NCBI RefSeq assembly: GCF_037198285.1
Contig: NZ_CP147243.1
Span: 2,162,422-2,226,421 of the forward strand
Direction: 5' to 3'
Origin: Haladaptatus sp. DJG-WS-42
Lineage (GTDB): Archaea; Halobacteriota; Halobacteria; Halobacteriales; Halococcaceae
DNA: 64,000 bases
Each line of letters opens with the position of its first letter. The stretch's first letter is position 1. The notes below the pieces were generated by a model that saw only the letters and a list, made by a program, of their open reading frames with translations, made no database searches and was not told the origin of the DNA. This document shows, piece after piece, positions 1 through 8,880 of the stretch. The translations under genes and the position numbers were made by a program.

Positions 1-1060
1 GCGCGTGGCCGCCCGCACTCGACATCGGGATGTTGTCGACGACTTCCTGGAGGGTTTTTCCCATGTGGACGCGGTCGTCACGCGAGCGGCCCGAGAGGTG
101 AATCGTTCCGTTTCGAGAGCCGAGGACGACAACCGCAGTCACGCCTTCGAGGCGGACGAGTTCGTCTGCGGCTTGGGGAATGGCATCGACGATTTCAACG
201 TCGCCCACGTCGCTCACGGCGAACGGCGGGTTCACGTCGCACTTCGTAATCGCGCGGGCTTTGATTTTGAGCACCTCACCTTCGACTTGTGGGTTTGCGA
301 TGCGGTCGAGTGCGTCTTCATCAACGCCCGCAAAGAGATAGCTACACGCCTGAAACTCTGCCGCAGAACAGCCCTTCGTCAGGTGCTTCGTGTCTGCTTG
401 AATGCCGTAGAGCAAGCCCGTCGCAAGCTCATGGGGAAGCGGTTTTTCGACCGTTTCGTCCTCTTTGTGTGGTTCGTAGCCCTGTTGGTCGAGATACTCT
501 GCAAGAATTGTCGAACACGCGCCGTAGTCGGTTCGACAGTCGGTGAATTGTGTGCCTGTGCCGGTGCCGGGGTGGTGGTCGATGACCGCGAACGGCGTGA
601 TTCCAGACGCTCCATTGAACCCGCGAGACACGTTGTGGTCTACAAGTACGACGTTCTTTGAGGTGAGTTCGCTCGCGTTGTCGATGTTCTGGAGTTCGAG
701 GTCGAGCACCGTCTCGAACGCCCGATTTTCTTGGTGGCGAATCTTCCCCGGATACTGCAGCGTCGCTTTCGTATCAACACTGTCTGCGAGAAAGGCAACG
801 GCGGCCGCACAGGCCATCGCGTCCGGGTCGGGGTTCGGATGCATCAACACCGACACCTCGTCGTACTTCTGCAGTTGTTTCACAAAGCGCGCCCCTTTGG
901 GCCGTCGAAGTCGAGGCGTGCCGTTTCTGAACGCGACCACGAGAATAAGAAGGACGACCAGTGCGACTACGACGAGTACGAGCGGATTTTGCTCGATAAA
1001 GGCCGAAGCAGTATCGGTCAACTGACCGAAATCTCCTCCTACGACGGCCTGTTTCGACAT
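1..1060 (-). CDS. Membrane-anchored DHH/DHHA1 phosphoesterase, 3' end outside window
   Basis: Read on the minus strand from ATG at 1060, the frame stays open to the window edge (353 codons). Residues about 23-43 form one hydrophobic helix. The DHH domain follows, with HPNPDPDAM near residue 70, VDHN, and the DHH-type motif IDHHPGTG. A C-terminal DHHA1 part reaches a GGHA motif right at the edge, so only a short tail is missing. The family hydrolyses phosphodiester or pyrophosphate bonds using Mn(II), for example nanoRNA or cyclic di-AMP. The membrane anchor recalls cyclic di-AMP phosphodiesterases, but that substrate is inference. No other gene lies between it and the SDR-like gene at 1134, which is on the same strand. 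Confidence 0.88.
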   Translation of the reverse strand, partial: MSKQAVVGGDFGQLTDTASAFIEQNPLVLVVVALVVLLILVVAFRNGTPRLRRPKGARFVKQLQKYDEVSVLMHPNPDPDAMACAAAVAFLADSVDTKATLQYPGKIRHQENRAFETVLDLELQNIDNASELTSKNVVLVDHNVSRGFNGASGITPFAVIDHHPGTGTGTQFTDCRTDYGACSTILAEYLDQQGYEPHKEDETVEKPLPHELATGLLYGIQADTKHLTKGCSAAEFQACSYLFAGVDEDALDRIANPQVEGEVLKIKARAITKCDVNPPFAVSDVGDVEIVDAIPQAADELVRLEGVTAVVVLGSRNGTIHLSGRSRDDRVHMGKTLQEVVDNIPMSSAGGHA

Positions 1061-1133
1061 ATCAATCCGCTCTACGCCGACTGGTAAGTATGTTACCCTC
1101 AATCACGAAACTCAACTGAATTTAGTTGACATA

Positions 1134-2027
1134 TTACGCTCCTGCTTTGCGGTGAGCATCGATAGCCGCGCGGTAGCCCTCGCGGTAGGTTGGATACGTT
1201 AGCTCGTAGCCAAGCGAGCGCAGGTGCTCGTTCGAACACCGCTTGCTCGTCAGAAGCCGGCGTTTGGCGGCCGCAGAGAGTGTCTCATCTGCGAGGCGCT
1301 CGGCTTTCGTCTGCTTTGGCGGCTCAGCCACATCACACGCGGTGGCGAGCCAGTCGGCAAACTCCCACTTCGAGGCGGGTTCATCGTCTGCGACCAGTAC
1401 AACCTCACCGCGTGCACAGTCCGTTTCGAGGAAATAGCGGAGCGCCCCGGCCGCATCGTCTCGGTGCACCATGTTGAGATACCCCTCCGTCACCGGCCCC
1501 GTAAGGTAGCGGTCAAGCCGGTATCTGTCCGGCCCATATAGCCCAGCAAAGCGTGCGACGGTGCCGTCGATGCCGACTGTGTCAGCCGCAGAAAGCGCCA
1601 CGTCCTCGGCCGCTGCGAGGACGCGTGTCTTCTCGGTGGTTGGGTCAATCGCTGTCTGCTCGTCCACCCACGCGCCGTCGTGGTCGCCGTACACGCCCGT
1701 ACTGGAGGTGTAGATGAGGCGGTCGGGAGCGGTTTCCCGGTCGGCAAAGTGGTTGAGCGCGCCTTCGAGTCCGTCCACGAAAATCCGGCGTGCTGCCTCT
1801 GGACCACGTCCCCCGGAACTCGCCGCGAACACGAGTGCATCGACGTCCGGAACTGCCGCGAGTGAGTCCGGGTCGGTTAGGTCTGCTTGCACCGCCTCGA
1901 ATCCGGCGGCTTCGATGGCAGACAGTCCCGACTCAGACCGGCGGACACCGACGACTTCGTGGTCAGTCGAAAGCTGGCGGCCGAGTTCCAGCCCGACGTA
2001 GCCACAGCCAAGGATTGCGACGCGCAT
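1134..2027 (-). CDS. NAD(P)-dependent epimerase/dehydratase family protein (extended SDR)
   Basis: A 297-residue protein whose N-terminus, VAILGCGYVGLELGRQL, is a Rossmann nucleotide-binding loop of the GxGxxG kind. A YTSSTGVYGD segment corresponds to the Ser/Tyr region of extended short-chain dehydrogenases, and ARFAGLYGPDR is a conserved strand of the same fold. It resembles the YeeZ-like branch, whose substrate is usually unknown. The start ATG at 2027 overlaps the stop codon of the DUF5791 gene by one base, so the two are probably co-translated. The fold is secure; the reaction is not. Confidence 0.85.
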   Translation of the reverse strand: MRVAILGCGYVGLELGRQLSTDHEVVGVRRSESGLSAIEAAGFEAVQADLTDPDSLAAVPDVDALVFAASSGGRGPEAARRIFVDGLEGALNHFADRETAPDRLIYTSSTGVYGDHDGAWVDEQTAIDPTTEKTRVLAAAEDVALSAADTVGIDGTVARFAGLYGPDRYRLDRYLTGPVTEGYLNMVHRDDAAGALRYFLETDCARGEVVLVADDEPASKWEFADWLATACDVAEPPKQTKAERLADETLSAAAKRRLLTSKRCSNEHLRSLGYELTYPTYREGYRAAIDAHRKAGA

Positions 2028-2455
2028 CAGCGTTTGCGACTTTCGATGAACTGGTGGAGCGAGGCGAACTCGGTGAGCGTCATTGGTGCGCGCCCTTCGA
2101 TTTTCTGCTGGATGTCGCGCGCGTCGAGATGGTTGTTCAGCCCCGATTCGATGGCTTCCACGTCGAGAATCGCCATTGTCATCCCCATCAACAGGTGGTC
2201 GCGCACTTCGACCAGAATGGTTCGCTTGTCCGGAAGGTCGTCGTTACAGGCGAGAATCGACGCGGCGTCTTCGAGTGTCAGCGCCGGGGAGTCGCCGCCT
2301 GCGAGTTCTTCGATGATTTCTACGTCCACATCGCTCTTGGTTGCGACCGTTTCGATGCCTACCGCGGAAATCGTGTCGCGCAACTCCGTTTCGTAGAGGG
2401 CGCGAAGCTCGGTGGGCGACAGGTCGCCCGCTTCGTCGCTCACGTCGTACAACAT
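2027..2455 (-). CDS. DUF5791 family protein
   Basis: A 142-residue acidic protein without membrane segments or obvious catalytic motifs. The sequence (MLYDVSDEAGDLSPTELRALYE...) matches my memory of the haloarchaeal DUF5791 family. The middle part, where two short helices frame a VDVEIIEELAGGDSPALTLEDAASIL stretch, looks like a small helical module similar to an HTH, but this is speculative. It lies one base upstream of the epimerase-like gene and 34 bases downstream of the secretion operon's last gene, so it may be read through from it. Confidence 0.75.
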   Translation of the reverse strand: MLYDVSDEAGDLSPTELRALYETELRDTISAVGIETVATKSDVDVEIIEELAGGDSPALTLEDAASILACNDDLPDKRTILVEVRDHLLMGMTMAILDVEAIESGLNNHLDARDIQQKIEGRAPMTLTEFASLHQFIESRKR

Positions 2456-2489
2456 GCTCCTCGCTTAGCCCTCCGGGTACAAGTGGTTG

Positions 2490-5400
2490 TCACTTGTTGT
2501 GCGCCCGACTCTCATCGCCCCAGCCTGCAGAGCGCTCGTCTGCGTTCCCGTCGATGTCGCCAACACCCGTCCCACCGGGCGGCACGACGACGACAACTGC
2601 AGTTTCGACCGAAAACGACACGCGCGGTGCTCGTCCGAACCGTTCTTTCGCACCGTCGCCGTCCACGTCGAGTGTCGCGGTTTGCCCGGCGCGCGTGTAG
2701 GCGATGGCCTCCGAACCGGTCGGTGCACCGACGGTGAATCGCGCATATTCACCCTCCACGTTCGCCGTCCAGAGGTTCGTTGTCGCGTACCAGTAGCCGG
2801 GAACGGGCGCGACGGGAAGGCCAGACGGCAGTCGCGCGAACGACCGGTCTAATCGCTTTTCAAGTACGGCCTTGCTCGTCTGCTTGGTTGCATTGGCGAC
2901 CACCTCACGAGCCGCTGTGTTGACCACGTGTCGAGTTATTTGGAGGGTTTCGTTCACCGAGCGTTCCGTTGGCTGGGCTCGCTTTTCGCGGAGTGAGGTC
3001 GTGATTGCGACGTTCAATTGCACGGCGAGCCGCTCTTGGTTCACATCGGAAGATACCTGCGCCGCCCGCCGCGCAACCGCTTCGCTCGCACTCTCGTTGG
3101 TGTACGCGAGCGCGGTTTCAGCGGGAGTGTTCCCCCGAGCAAGTGCTGTAGAGACGAGCTGCCTGCGCGCCTCGTCGCTTCCTCCTACATCGTTCGCTGC
3201 AAGGGTCTCTACCGCGCTCGTCTCGACGTGGCTTGTACTTTCGATAACCGCGACTCGAAGCTCATCACGAGCCGACACGAGCGAGTCGTTCGCGGCCGAA
3301 TCGGGCACCTTCGACGCCGCTTGGAGCACTTCTGCGGCGGCCGAAAGCTGAACACGACCGTTGTTCGCTCCGAAGCCCGCAGTGACCGTGTCTGCTGCGT
3401 CTCCGTAGGGAACGGTGAACAGATTTTGATTTCTCGCACGCATCGGGTGAGTCGGTGCACTGAGCGCCGGGACAGTTTTGCGGTTCACCTCAGACAGCGT
3501 GAGATACGCCGGGGCACCATCGACCGAAAGCGAAATCTGGCCCGAAAATTCGCCACCAACCGAGCGAGTGTTCCCCTGCGTGACCGCGCGCTGGGCGTCG
3601 AGAATCGCCACGACATTGTCTATCGACTTCGCAACGGTGTCAGAGAGGGCATCGTCCACCCCTGATTTCGCCGTCTCCGTCTCTTCTGCGCGCGAGTTGA
3701 GATTTGCGATTACCGCATCAAGATAGGCAGCTCGCGCGGCAACGCGAGCTTTCGCAGCCACGCTTGGATACGAGTTTGGCGCGTCAATCAATCGAGGGCG
3801 TTCTGCTTCGAGCCGGGCTGCGAGCTGGCCCGCTGGATTCGTCTGGAAGGTGCCGACGCGCTGGCGCGAGACGTTCACCGAGAGCTGTTTGACCTCTTGA
3901 TGGAGCGAGAAGAGGTCTGTGCGCACGTACTCGCGGACGCTGATTGGTTTCGCCCCGTTAATGCGAACTGCATCCGTATCGATCCTTCTCGAGACCGACG
4001 CGCGAGCAACTGAATCTTCACCACCTGCGTCGTCGATGAGCCGAGCGCGTGCCTTTCCAACGACACCTGCCAAATTTGGGTCTTGGAGGTGGCCTGTCCC
4101 AGCTTGGTGAACGGTTCGAATCGGACGGTCGGGTGCGTTCTGACTCGGTGCGTGCATGCCAACAAGCGCTATCGTGACGACGTTCGTTTCGTACCCGTTC
4201 TCGACGGTTTGGATGGTTCGATTCCCGTTCACCCACATTCGGGTGACACTGGTCGTTTCAGTCACTTTCCGGTGGAATTGGTCGAGGACGTGCCAGCCAT
4301 TGAGCCCCGAAACTGCGGGTCGGGACACCGATTCGACCGTCGTGTCGGTTCGCACTCGTTCATCGACCAACGTCCAGTTCACACCGGGTGGTGTCGGGTC
4401 TTGAATCCGCTCTTCATCGACCTGTGAGACGTGCGCCTGAAGCTTCGTCTCGGCACTGTACACCGACTCGATTGCGTCGTCCATCGCACCGCCCTCTCCG
4501 GTGACCGAGAGGAACGCCCGGTCTGCGGCGAGCCCCGGTGAAACTGTCGTGGTCGCGTTCTGTCGACCAGTAACTCCACCAGCTTCGGAATTTGCCTGCG
4601 CTTTCGGTGCGTTTGGCTTCAGCACGTAGCCCACCCAACTTTCTCCGCCAGTGCCGGTCGCCGCGAGGAGGTCTTTGAGGCCAAGCCCGAGCGTTGCTCG
4701 ACTGTGGGCGCGAACACCATCTGTATCGCGTTTGCCGAAGACGAGGCGTTGTTCTTCGAGCAACGCCCCGTTCGTCAGCACCTCTGTGTGGCGGTTGGCG
4801 AGGACGTTCTGGATTGGTGCGCCGCCGTATTGGGCGTACCCGCGCGCCCAAACTGCGCCGTACAGCCGGGCGGTCACACGCCGAGACAAGCCGGGGTCGA
4901 GGGGGCCGCGGTTCAGCCGTCGCTCGTATTGTTCGACTCGGTCGTGGAGCGCGAGCACTGGCGTTGCAACGACGACCTCGATGGTTTTGTCGCGCTGTTC
5001 GACCACGCGCGACCCGCGCACGGCACGAATCGAGACATTCTCGACGCGAACGCGGAGCGCGGTTGCATTTTCGCCACCCGCTTCGATGTGAACGCGCTGT
5101 TTCGCCCGCCGCAAGTCGGCTGGCGATTCGACTCGCGGCAATGTGGCGGTCGTTTCGACGTCCCCCACATGCGACTTGACAGTGCGGAGGTCACGGTGGA
5201 GTTGGAGATAAATCCTGATTCGTACCCAGTCTCGGAAGGGCGCCTCTTCACTGAGTACGTCGCCCCATTTCGTGTCTGCGGGGTTGACCACTGGCGTTGC
5301 TGCCGCCTCCCGACTCGCGGATTTGACGCTCTGTCGGGTGACGGTCTGCAGGCTCGCGGTCACGTCGTCCATGGTTCGCTCGATGGCCGGTGTCGTGGTC

Positions 5401-5501
5401 GTAGTCGTCTGTGAATAGAGCCCCGATGAGAGTGCAGCACTGCTAACGAGCAACAGCACGCCAACGAGTGCGAACGGCACGCGGGCACGGTCGTCCATCA
5501 T
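2490..5501 (-). CDS. Large anchored extracytoplasmic protein of the secretion/pilus-like operon (DUF7286-like)
   Basis: A 1003-residue protein. The start at 5501 gives a 4-base ATGA overlap with the preceding gene. The N-terminus is short and charged, then a single hydrophobic helix (VPFALVGVLLLVSSAALSSG, about residues 7-26), resembling the N-terminal helix of TadE/pseudopilin-like subunits. The remainder is a long hydrophilic, Ala/Thr/Val-rich region with many N-x-S/T sites and a hydrophobic patch (VEGEYARFTVGAPTG...ATLDVDGDGAKERFG...VVVVPPGGTG) near the C-terminus. It has no enzyme motif. It is probably exposed outside the cell as a structural part or cargo of the machine built by the ATPase and membrane platform upstream. 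Family name from memory. Confidence 0.8.
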   Translation of the reverse strand: MMDDRARVPFALVGVLLLVSSAALSSGLYSQTTTTTTPAIERTMDDVTASLQTVTRQSVKSASREAAATPVVNPADTKWGDVLSEEAPFRDWVRIRIYLQLHRDLRTVKSHVGDVETTATLPRVESPADLRRAKQRVHIEAGGENATALRVRVENVSIRAVRGSRVVEQRDKTIEVVVATPVLALHDRVEQYERRLNRGPLDPGLSRRVTARLYGAVWARGYAQYGGAPIQNVLANRHTEVLTNGALLEEQRLVFGKRDTDGVRAHSRATLGLGLKDLLAATGTGGESWVGYVLKPNAPKAQANSEAGGVTGRQNATTTVSPGLAADRAFLSVTGEGGAMDDAIESVYSAETKLQAHVSQVDEERIQDPTPPGVNWTLVDERVRTDTTVESVSRPAVSGLNGWHVLDQFHRKVTETTSVTRMWVNGNRTIQTVENGYETNVVTIALVGMHAPSQNAPDRPIRTVHQAGTGHLQDPNLAGVVGKARARLIDDAGGEDSVARASVSRRIDTDAVRINGAKPISVREYVRTDLFSLHQEVKQLSVNVSRQRVGTFQTNPAGQLAARLEAERPRLIDAPNSYPSVAAKARVAARAAYLDAVIANLNSRAEETETAKSGVDDALSDTVAKSIDNVVAILDAQRAVTQGNTRSVGGEFSGQISLSVDGAPAYLTLSEVNRKTVPALSAPTHPMRARNQNLFTVPYGDAADTVTAGFGANNGRVQLSAAAEVLQAASKVPDSAANDSLVSARDELRVAVIESTSHVETSAVETLAANDVGGSDEARRQLVSTALARGNTPAETALAYTNESASEAVARRAAQVSSDVNQERLAVQLNVAITTSLREKRAQPTERSVNETLQITRHVVNTAAREVVANATKQTSKAVLEKRLDRSFARLPSGLPVAPVPGYWYATTNLWTANVEGEYARFTVGAPTGSEAIAYTRAGQTATLDVDGDGAKERFGRAPRVSFSVETAVVVVVPPGGTGVGDIDGNADERSAGWGDESRAHNK

Positions 5502-6313
5502 GCAGCCCACACCGTGACCGTAAGTCGGACAGTGCTCACGGAGATTGCGCGTGCGGCTTCCTGTGGAGTCGCGAACGAAGCTCTGAGGTCAGCTTCGAGA
5601 TGTGATTTAAGTGCTTCTCGCAGAACACGTCGCACAGTGTCGCGATCACCAACTGCGAGTGCGTCTTCGATGTTCACCCCGAGCACTGCGGCAAGCCGCT
5701 GTGCGCGTCGTCGGGCCGCCAGTGCGGCTGGGTCGTTGCGCCGAGGTTCGAGCTGTGAGTTGGGTGCGACGTACCCCTCTACGATCGCAGCTGCAACAAC
5801 CGTCGCCACGCCCGCATAGCCCTCACGCCCAGCAGCGTCAGTGGCTATTGTTCTCGCCTCGGGCATCCCGCTTGGAACCGTGAGCGTCGCTGTGTGTGCT
5901 GGCGTCCTCTCTGGAGGAGTTCGCCCAACCGCGAAACAGCCGTCCAGTGGTGCACCAGGGTACGGGACCCATTTCGCGGTCACTGCGACGTGTGCATCCG
6001 ACCTGCGTGTCGCATTCGCCACGGCAGTTTCGATGGCCTGTGTGGCCACCGATTCATCGCGCCCTTCTGGCCCGGTGAGATTGGCGACTGCGGCATCCGC
6101 CACTAGGGCGGCGTAGGTGCCGCGGTGGTGTGTCTCCTCACCTGGCGAATGCGGTACTGTCACCGCTGTCGTGCTCGTTGCGAGCGCCTGAGCTTCGGCC
6201 TCCGCATCGGGTGGCTGGTCATCAACTGTGGGCGGCAGTGTGAACGCGACGAGGGCTCCAGAGAGAAGCAAGAGAAACAGCGACACGTCCACCACGGTGC
6301 TCATCGCTCTCAT
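5498..6313 (-). CDS. Single-pass extracytoplasmic protein (DUF7284-like)
   Basis: About 271 residues from ATG at 6313, which forms an ATGA overlap with the DUF7285-like gene; MSTVVD at 6304 is an alternative start. One N-terminal membrane helix (VVDVSLFLLLLSGALVAFTLP) is followed by an Ala-rich extracellular-type domain carrying VANLTGPEGRDE and repeated VAAAIVEGYVAPNSQLEP elements. No catalytic residues are recognisable. A longer open frame reaches 6427 but its start would lie deep inside the neighbouring gene. It is translationally coupled on both sides, so it is an integral member of the operon. Confidence 0.78.
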   Translation of the reverse strand: MRAMSTVVDVSLFLLLLSGALVAFTLPPTVDDQPPDAEAEAQALATSTTAVTVPHSPGEETHHRGTYAALVADAAVANLTGPEGRDESVATQAIETAVANATRRSDAHVAVTAKWVPYPGAPLDGCFAVGRTPPERTPAHTATLTVPSGMPEARTIATDAAGREGYAGVATVVAAAIVEGYVAPNSQLEPRRNDPAALAARRRAQRLAAVLGVNIEDALAVGDRDTVRRVLREALKSHLEADLRASFATPQEAARAISVSTVRLTVTVWAA

Positions 6314-6696
6314 TGCCACATCCTCACGGTGAGCCAGCCCGGATTGATGCAGCCGGGGGCGACACGAATGCTGACACGCGCTCTTGCAGTGACTGCGTTC
6401 GTTGGTGGTGTTGGTCCGCGTGTCCACCGCTCGGCTGCGGTTTCGAGCGTGACGTTCGTCTCGTAGCCTGCTGGTCCAACCGAGTCGAGGTCAGTCAGCG
6501 TTTCAGGTTCAACGACGCCATTCGTCTGCAGCTGTGCCGACATCTGGTGGAGCGTCGGCGTTGGGTTCACCTGTTGGCTTGGCAGGAAGTCGGTCACAAC
6601 GCCAGCGTAGAGGCTCATTCCGAGGCCGACGACGACCACCGCGATGAGCGCCGGAACGGGGTCGAGTTGCCCCCTACGCGCTGACGAGCGTTGCAT
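6310..6696 (-). CDS. Small pseudopilin-like anchored protein (DUF7285-like)
   Basis: About 128 residues starting MQRSSARRGQLDPVPALIAVVVVGLGMSLYAG at 6696. The pattern of a short basic leader, a Gly-Gln, a Pro and then a hydrophobic helix is reminiscent of TadE-type or class III pilin-like N-termini, although no clear prepilin peptidase site can be assigned. The rest is a small soluble domain with NATVTLETAAERW-like strands and an exposed cysteine near the C-terminus. The start lies 23 bases inside the preceding gene and the stop overlaps the next start by 4 bases. The open frame extends upstream to 6963 but out of register with the operon logic. Confidence 0.75.
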   Translation of the reverse strand: MQRSSARRGQLDPVPALIAVVVVGLGMSLYAGVVTDFLPSQQVNPTPTLHQMSAQLQTNGVVEPETLTDLDSVGPAGYETNVTLETAAERWTRGPTPPTNAVTARARVSIRVAPGCINPGWLTVRMWQ

Positions 6697-7144
6697 TGAC
6701 ACCCTCCCATGTGAGTTTCCGCATGGTGAGTCTCGTCGGTGCTGGCCGCCACGTCGCAGGCGCTTCACGCGCTTCGAGACACGCCTGTTTGAACGACGTT
6801 GCATTGTCGAACACCTTCCTCGGTGGCGCGCCCTGAAGCACTCGCCAGAGCGCAGTTCCCCGCGAAACGGGCGTAATCGGACCGTAAGCAAACGTGCCGT
6901 GGGTGACGGTGTCGCCGGTTTTGACGGCGACTCGTTGCGAGCCGAGTTTGATGCGCTCTGCACTCAACGGATGCTCGCCAGTGGCGTTGTAGGGACTTGC
7001 GGCCACACGGTCGATTGAGGTGGTGAGCGGCCCCGTCGCGGCTGGCGCAGCTGTGGGCAGACTAAGCGTTACGCCGAGCACCGCGACGCTCACCACGCTC
7101 ACGCCAAGCCAGATGTAGACGGACTCTGCAGGCAGGTCAAACAT
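6674..7144 (-). CDS. Single-pass anchored protein (DUF7283-like)
   Basis: 156 residues when started at the ATG at 7144 (MFDLPAESVYIWLGVSVVSVAVLGVTLSLP); an in-frame ATG at 7162 would add six residues. One N-terminal helix is followed by an extracytoplasmic region with TSIDRVAASPYNATGEHPLSAERIKLG, a phrase I associate with haloarchaeal DUF7283. The C-terminal half contains a single cysteine and basic residues. It sits directly after the GspF-like gene, 32 bases away, and overlaps the DUF7285-like gene. Its likely role is a minor structural subunit or a link between platform and filament; this is inference from position and topology. Confidence 0.75.
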   Translation of the reverse strand: MFDLPAESVYIWLGVSVVSVAVLGVTLSLPTAAPAATGPLTTSIDRVAASPYNATGEHPLSAERIKLGSQRVAVKTGDTVTHGTFAYGPITPVSRGTALWRVLQGAPPRKVFDNATSFKQACLEAREAPATWRPAPTRLTMRKLTWEGVNATLVSA

Positions 7145-7176
7145 GGCTCGGAGTGGCCCCATTTTCTGGTATAAAC

Positions 7177-8880
7177 TTACGTGAGGTGGGCGGTCACTTC
7201 GACCGTCGCGAGAAACACGGTGGGTGCAACGACCAGCGCGATACCGACGTGGTAGCCAACCTGCGCCCGATTCAGTCCGGCTTCGAGACCGACACTGAGC
7301 GTGGTAAGAAGCACAGCGAGAATGAGGACATAGACGCCGATAGCTGCGCCGAGTGTATCGAAGGCAAGGGCTTGACTCGCCAGTTTCGAGTTGGTCCCAG
7401 TAAGGCTCGTTGCGAGCGCGACGGTCGTTCCACCAACGAGCGGGGCGAAGATGAGACCGGTTTGTCGAAGCGTGTCTGTCACCTGCCGAAGGCTCCGGCG
7501 GGCGTGCGCTTCGACCTGCTGTAGGTCGTCGAGATGGTCTGCCATCGAGACGATTGCGTGCCCTGCGGGCCGTCCCTCAGTTGCTGCAAGCGCGAGGAGT
7601 GTCGCGGCGCTCTCGACGCGCGGACTCGGCAGGGTCGAAAGCGCTCCGTGTGGTCCACAGAAGGCGCTCTTGAGGTCGGTTTTCAACACCCGCTGGGTGC
7701 GCGCGGCAGCCGTGAATACGTCGCTTGTTTCCCCACCGAGCTCCTCGCCCACATCCACGAGTGCGGCGTCTACGGCCGTCCCGGTCTGGACTCGCTGGCC
7801 AACGAGATATAGTGCGTCTGCGAGGCCGTCTTCGACCGCACGAATCCGCGTCTGAATCTGTGTCACCGGGTGAAACCACACGATGAGTGTACTGCCAACC
7901 CCCGCGCCAATCGCCACAAGCGACGCACCCCACGATTGTCCGAACAGCGTCGTTAACGCGTAAGCGAGTACGCCCACCCCACTGCCCACTACCGGTGCCC
8001 ACCGCCGCCATGGTGGAAGAGAGGGGTGGTCGGATGACACGTGTCCCGGCGGAAACACCATTGGTCGCCGGACGAGCAACCGCGCGCTCACGGCGAGAAG
8101 CGCAGTTGGCAAAAGCAGGTCATAGAGAACGATGAACACGGGAGTCGTGACCGGCAGGCCAGCCGCTGTCGCCGCGGGTAACACCGCCACGAGCGCGAGC
8201 GGGAGCAACACGCCAAACGCATACAATGCCGTCGTCGGACCGCGAATCTGTTCGACAAACGACTCGGTTCGCTCGCGCGTCCCCGAGAGGACAGCGTCGA
8301 GGGCTCTGTCGAGCGTTCGGGCGCGTTCTCCAGCAGGCGCCTGTGCTGCCGCGCCGACGAGCGACAGCGCTCGTCTGAGCGAGGGATACCACTCGTCCCA
8401 TTCGGTGGCGAACGTCTCAAAGCCGCTTCGACCGGTTCCACGAGCCGTTCGGACGTGAGCCGCCAAACTCGCACCGAGCGGCCCGTCGCTCGTCTCTGCG
8501 GCGAACACCGCTGCTGACTCTGCGGTCGGGTCGAGTCGCATTCGCAAGACTGCTCGACTCACGAGCGCAGGCGTTTCGCCGAGTGCGGCCGTCCGTCTGG
8601 CGGTTGCGAGCAGGTGGGGGAGTCGGTGGATGCCATCTGCGACGAGGAGGGCGACGACGGAGACACCGAGGAGTCCAGCTATTTGGTGGCGACCGCTGGG
8701 AATGAGGAACGACACGATGGGAGCCAGTCCGGCGAACACGGAGACAGCTGCAATGTAGCCACATTTCACAACCGCCTCTGCGTCGGCTTCCCACGAGAGG
8801 AAGGCCACCGATTGATGCAACTCGTCGCTGGCCTCCACCGATACCGCCCACAGTTCGGCCAAACGAGAACGCAACCTCAC
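7177..8880 (-). CDS. GspF/TadC-type membrane platform protein of a type II/IV secretion-like machine
   Basis: A 567-residue polytopic membrane protein built as two related halves. Each half has a cytoplasmic helical domain and two or more membrane helices, as in archaellum FlaJ or fused TadB-TadC. Membrane stretches include AAVSVFAGLAPIVSFLI near residue 45, FGVLLPLALVAVLPAATAAGLP near 215, and ALVVAPTVFLATVEV near the C-terminus. Such proteins form the inner-membrane base on which the GspE/PilB ATPase turns. Its start overlaps the stop of the ATPase gene by ATGA, so the two are translationally coupled, as expected for proteins that assemble together. Confidence 0.9.
   Translation of the reverse strand: MRLRSRLAELWAVSVEASDELHQSVAFLSWEADAEAVVKCGYIAAVSVFAGLAPIVSFLIPSGRHQIAGLLGVSVVALLVADGIHRLPHLLATARRTAALGETPALVSRAVLRMRLDPTAESAAVFAAETSDGPLGASLAAHVRTARGTGRSGFETFATEWDEWYPSLRRALSLVGAAAQAPAGERARTLDRALDAVLSGTRERTESFVEQIRGPTTALYAFGVLLPLALVAVLPAATAAGLPVTTPVFIVLYDLLLPTALLAVSARLLVRRPMVFPPGHVSSDHPSLPPWRRWAPVVGSGVGVLAYALTTLFGQSWGASLVAIGAGVGSTLIVWFHPVTQIQTRIRAVEDGLADALYLVGQRVQTGTAVDAALVDVGEELGGETSDVFTAAARTQRVLKTDLKSAFCGPHGALSTLPSPRVESAATLLALAATEGRPAGHAIVSMADHLDDLQQVEAHARRSLRQVTDTLRQTGLIFAPLVGGTTVALATSLTGTNSKLASQALAFDTLGAAIGVYVLILAVLLTTLSVGLEAGLNRAQVGYHVGIALVVAPTVFLATVEVTAHLT

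Noticed and set aside
5-661. Plus-strand open frame at the left edge
   Set aside because: It is the shadow of the minus-strand DHH gene whose motifs are intact.
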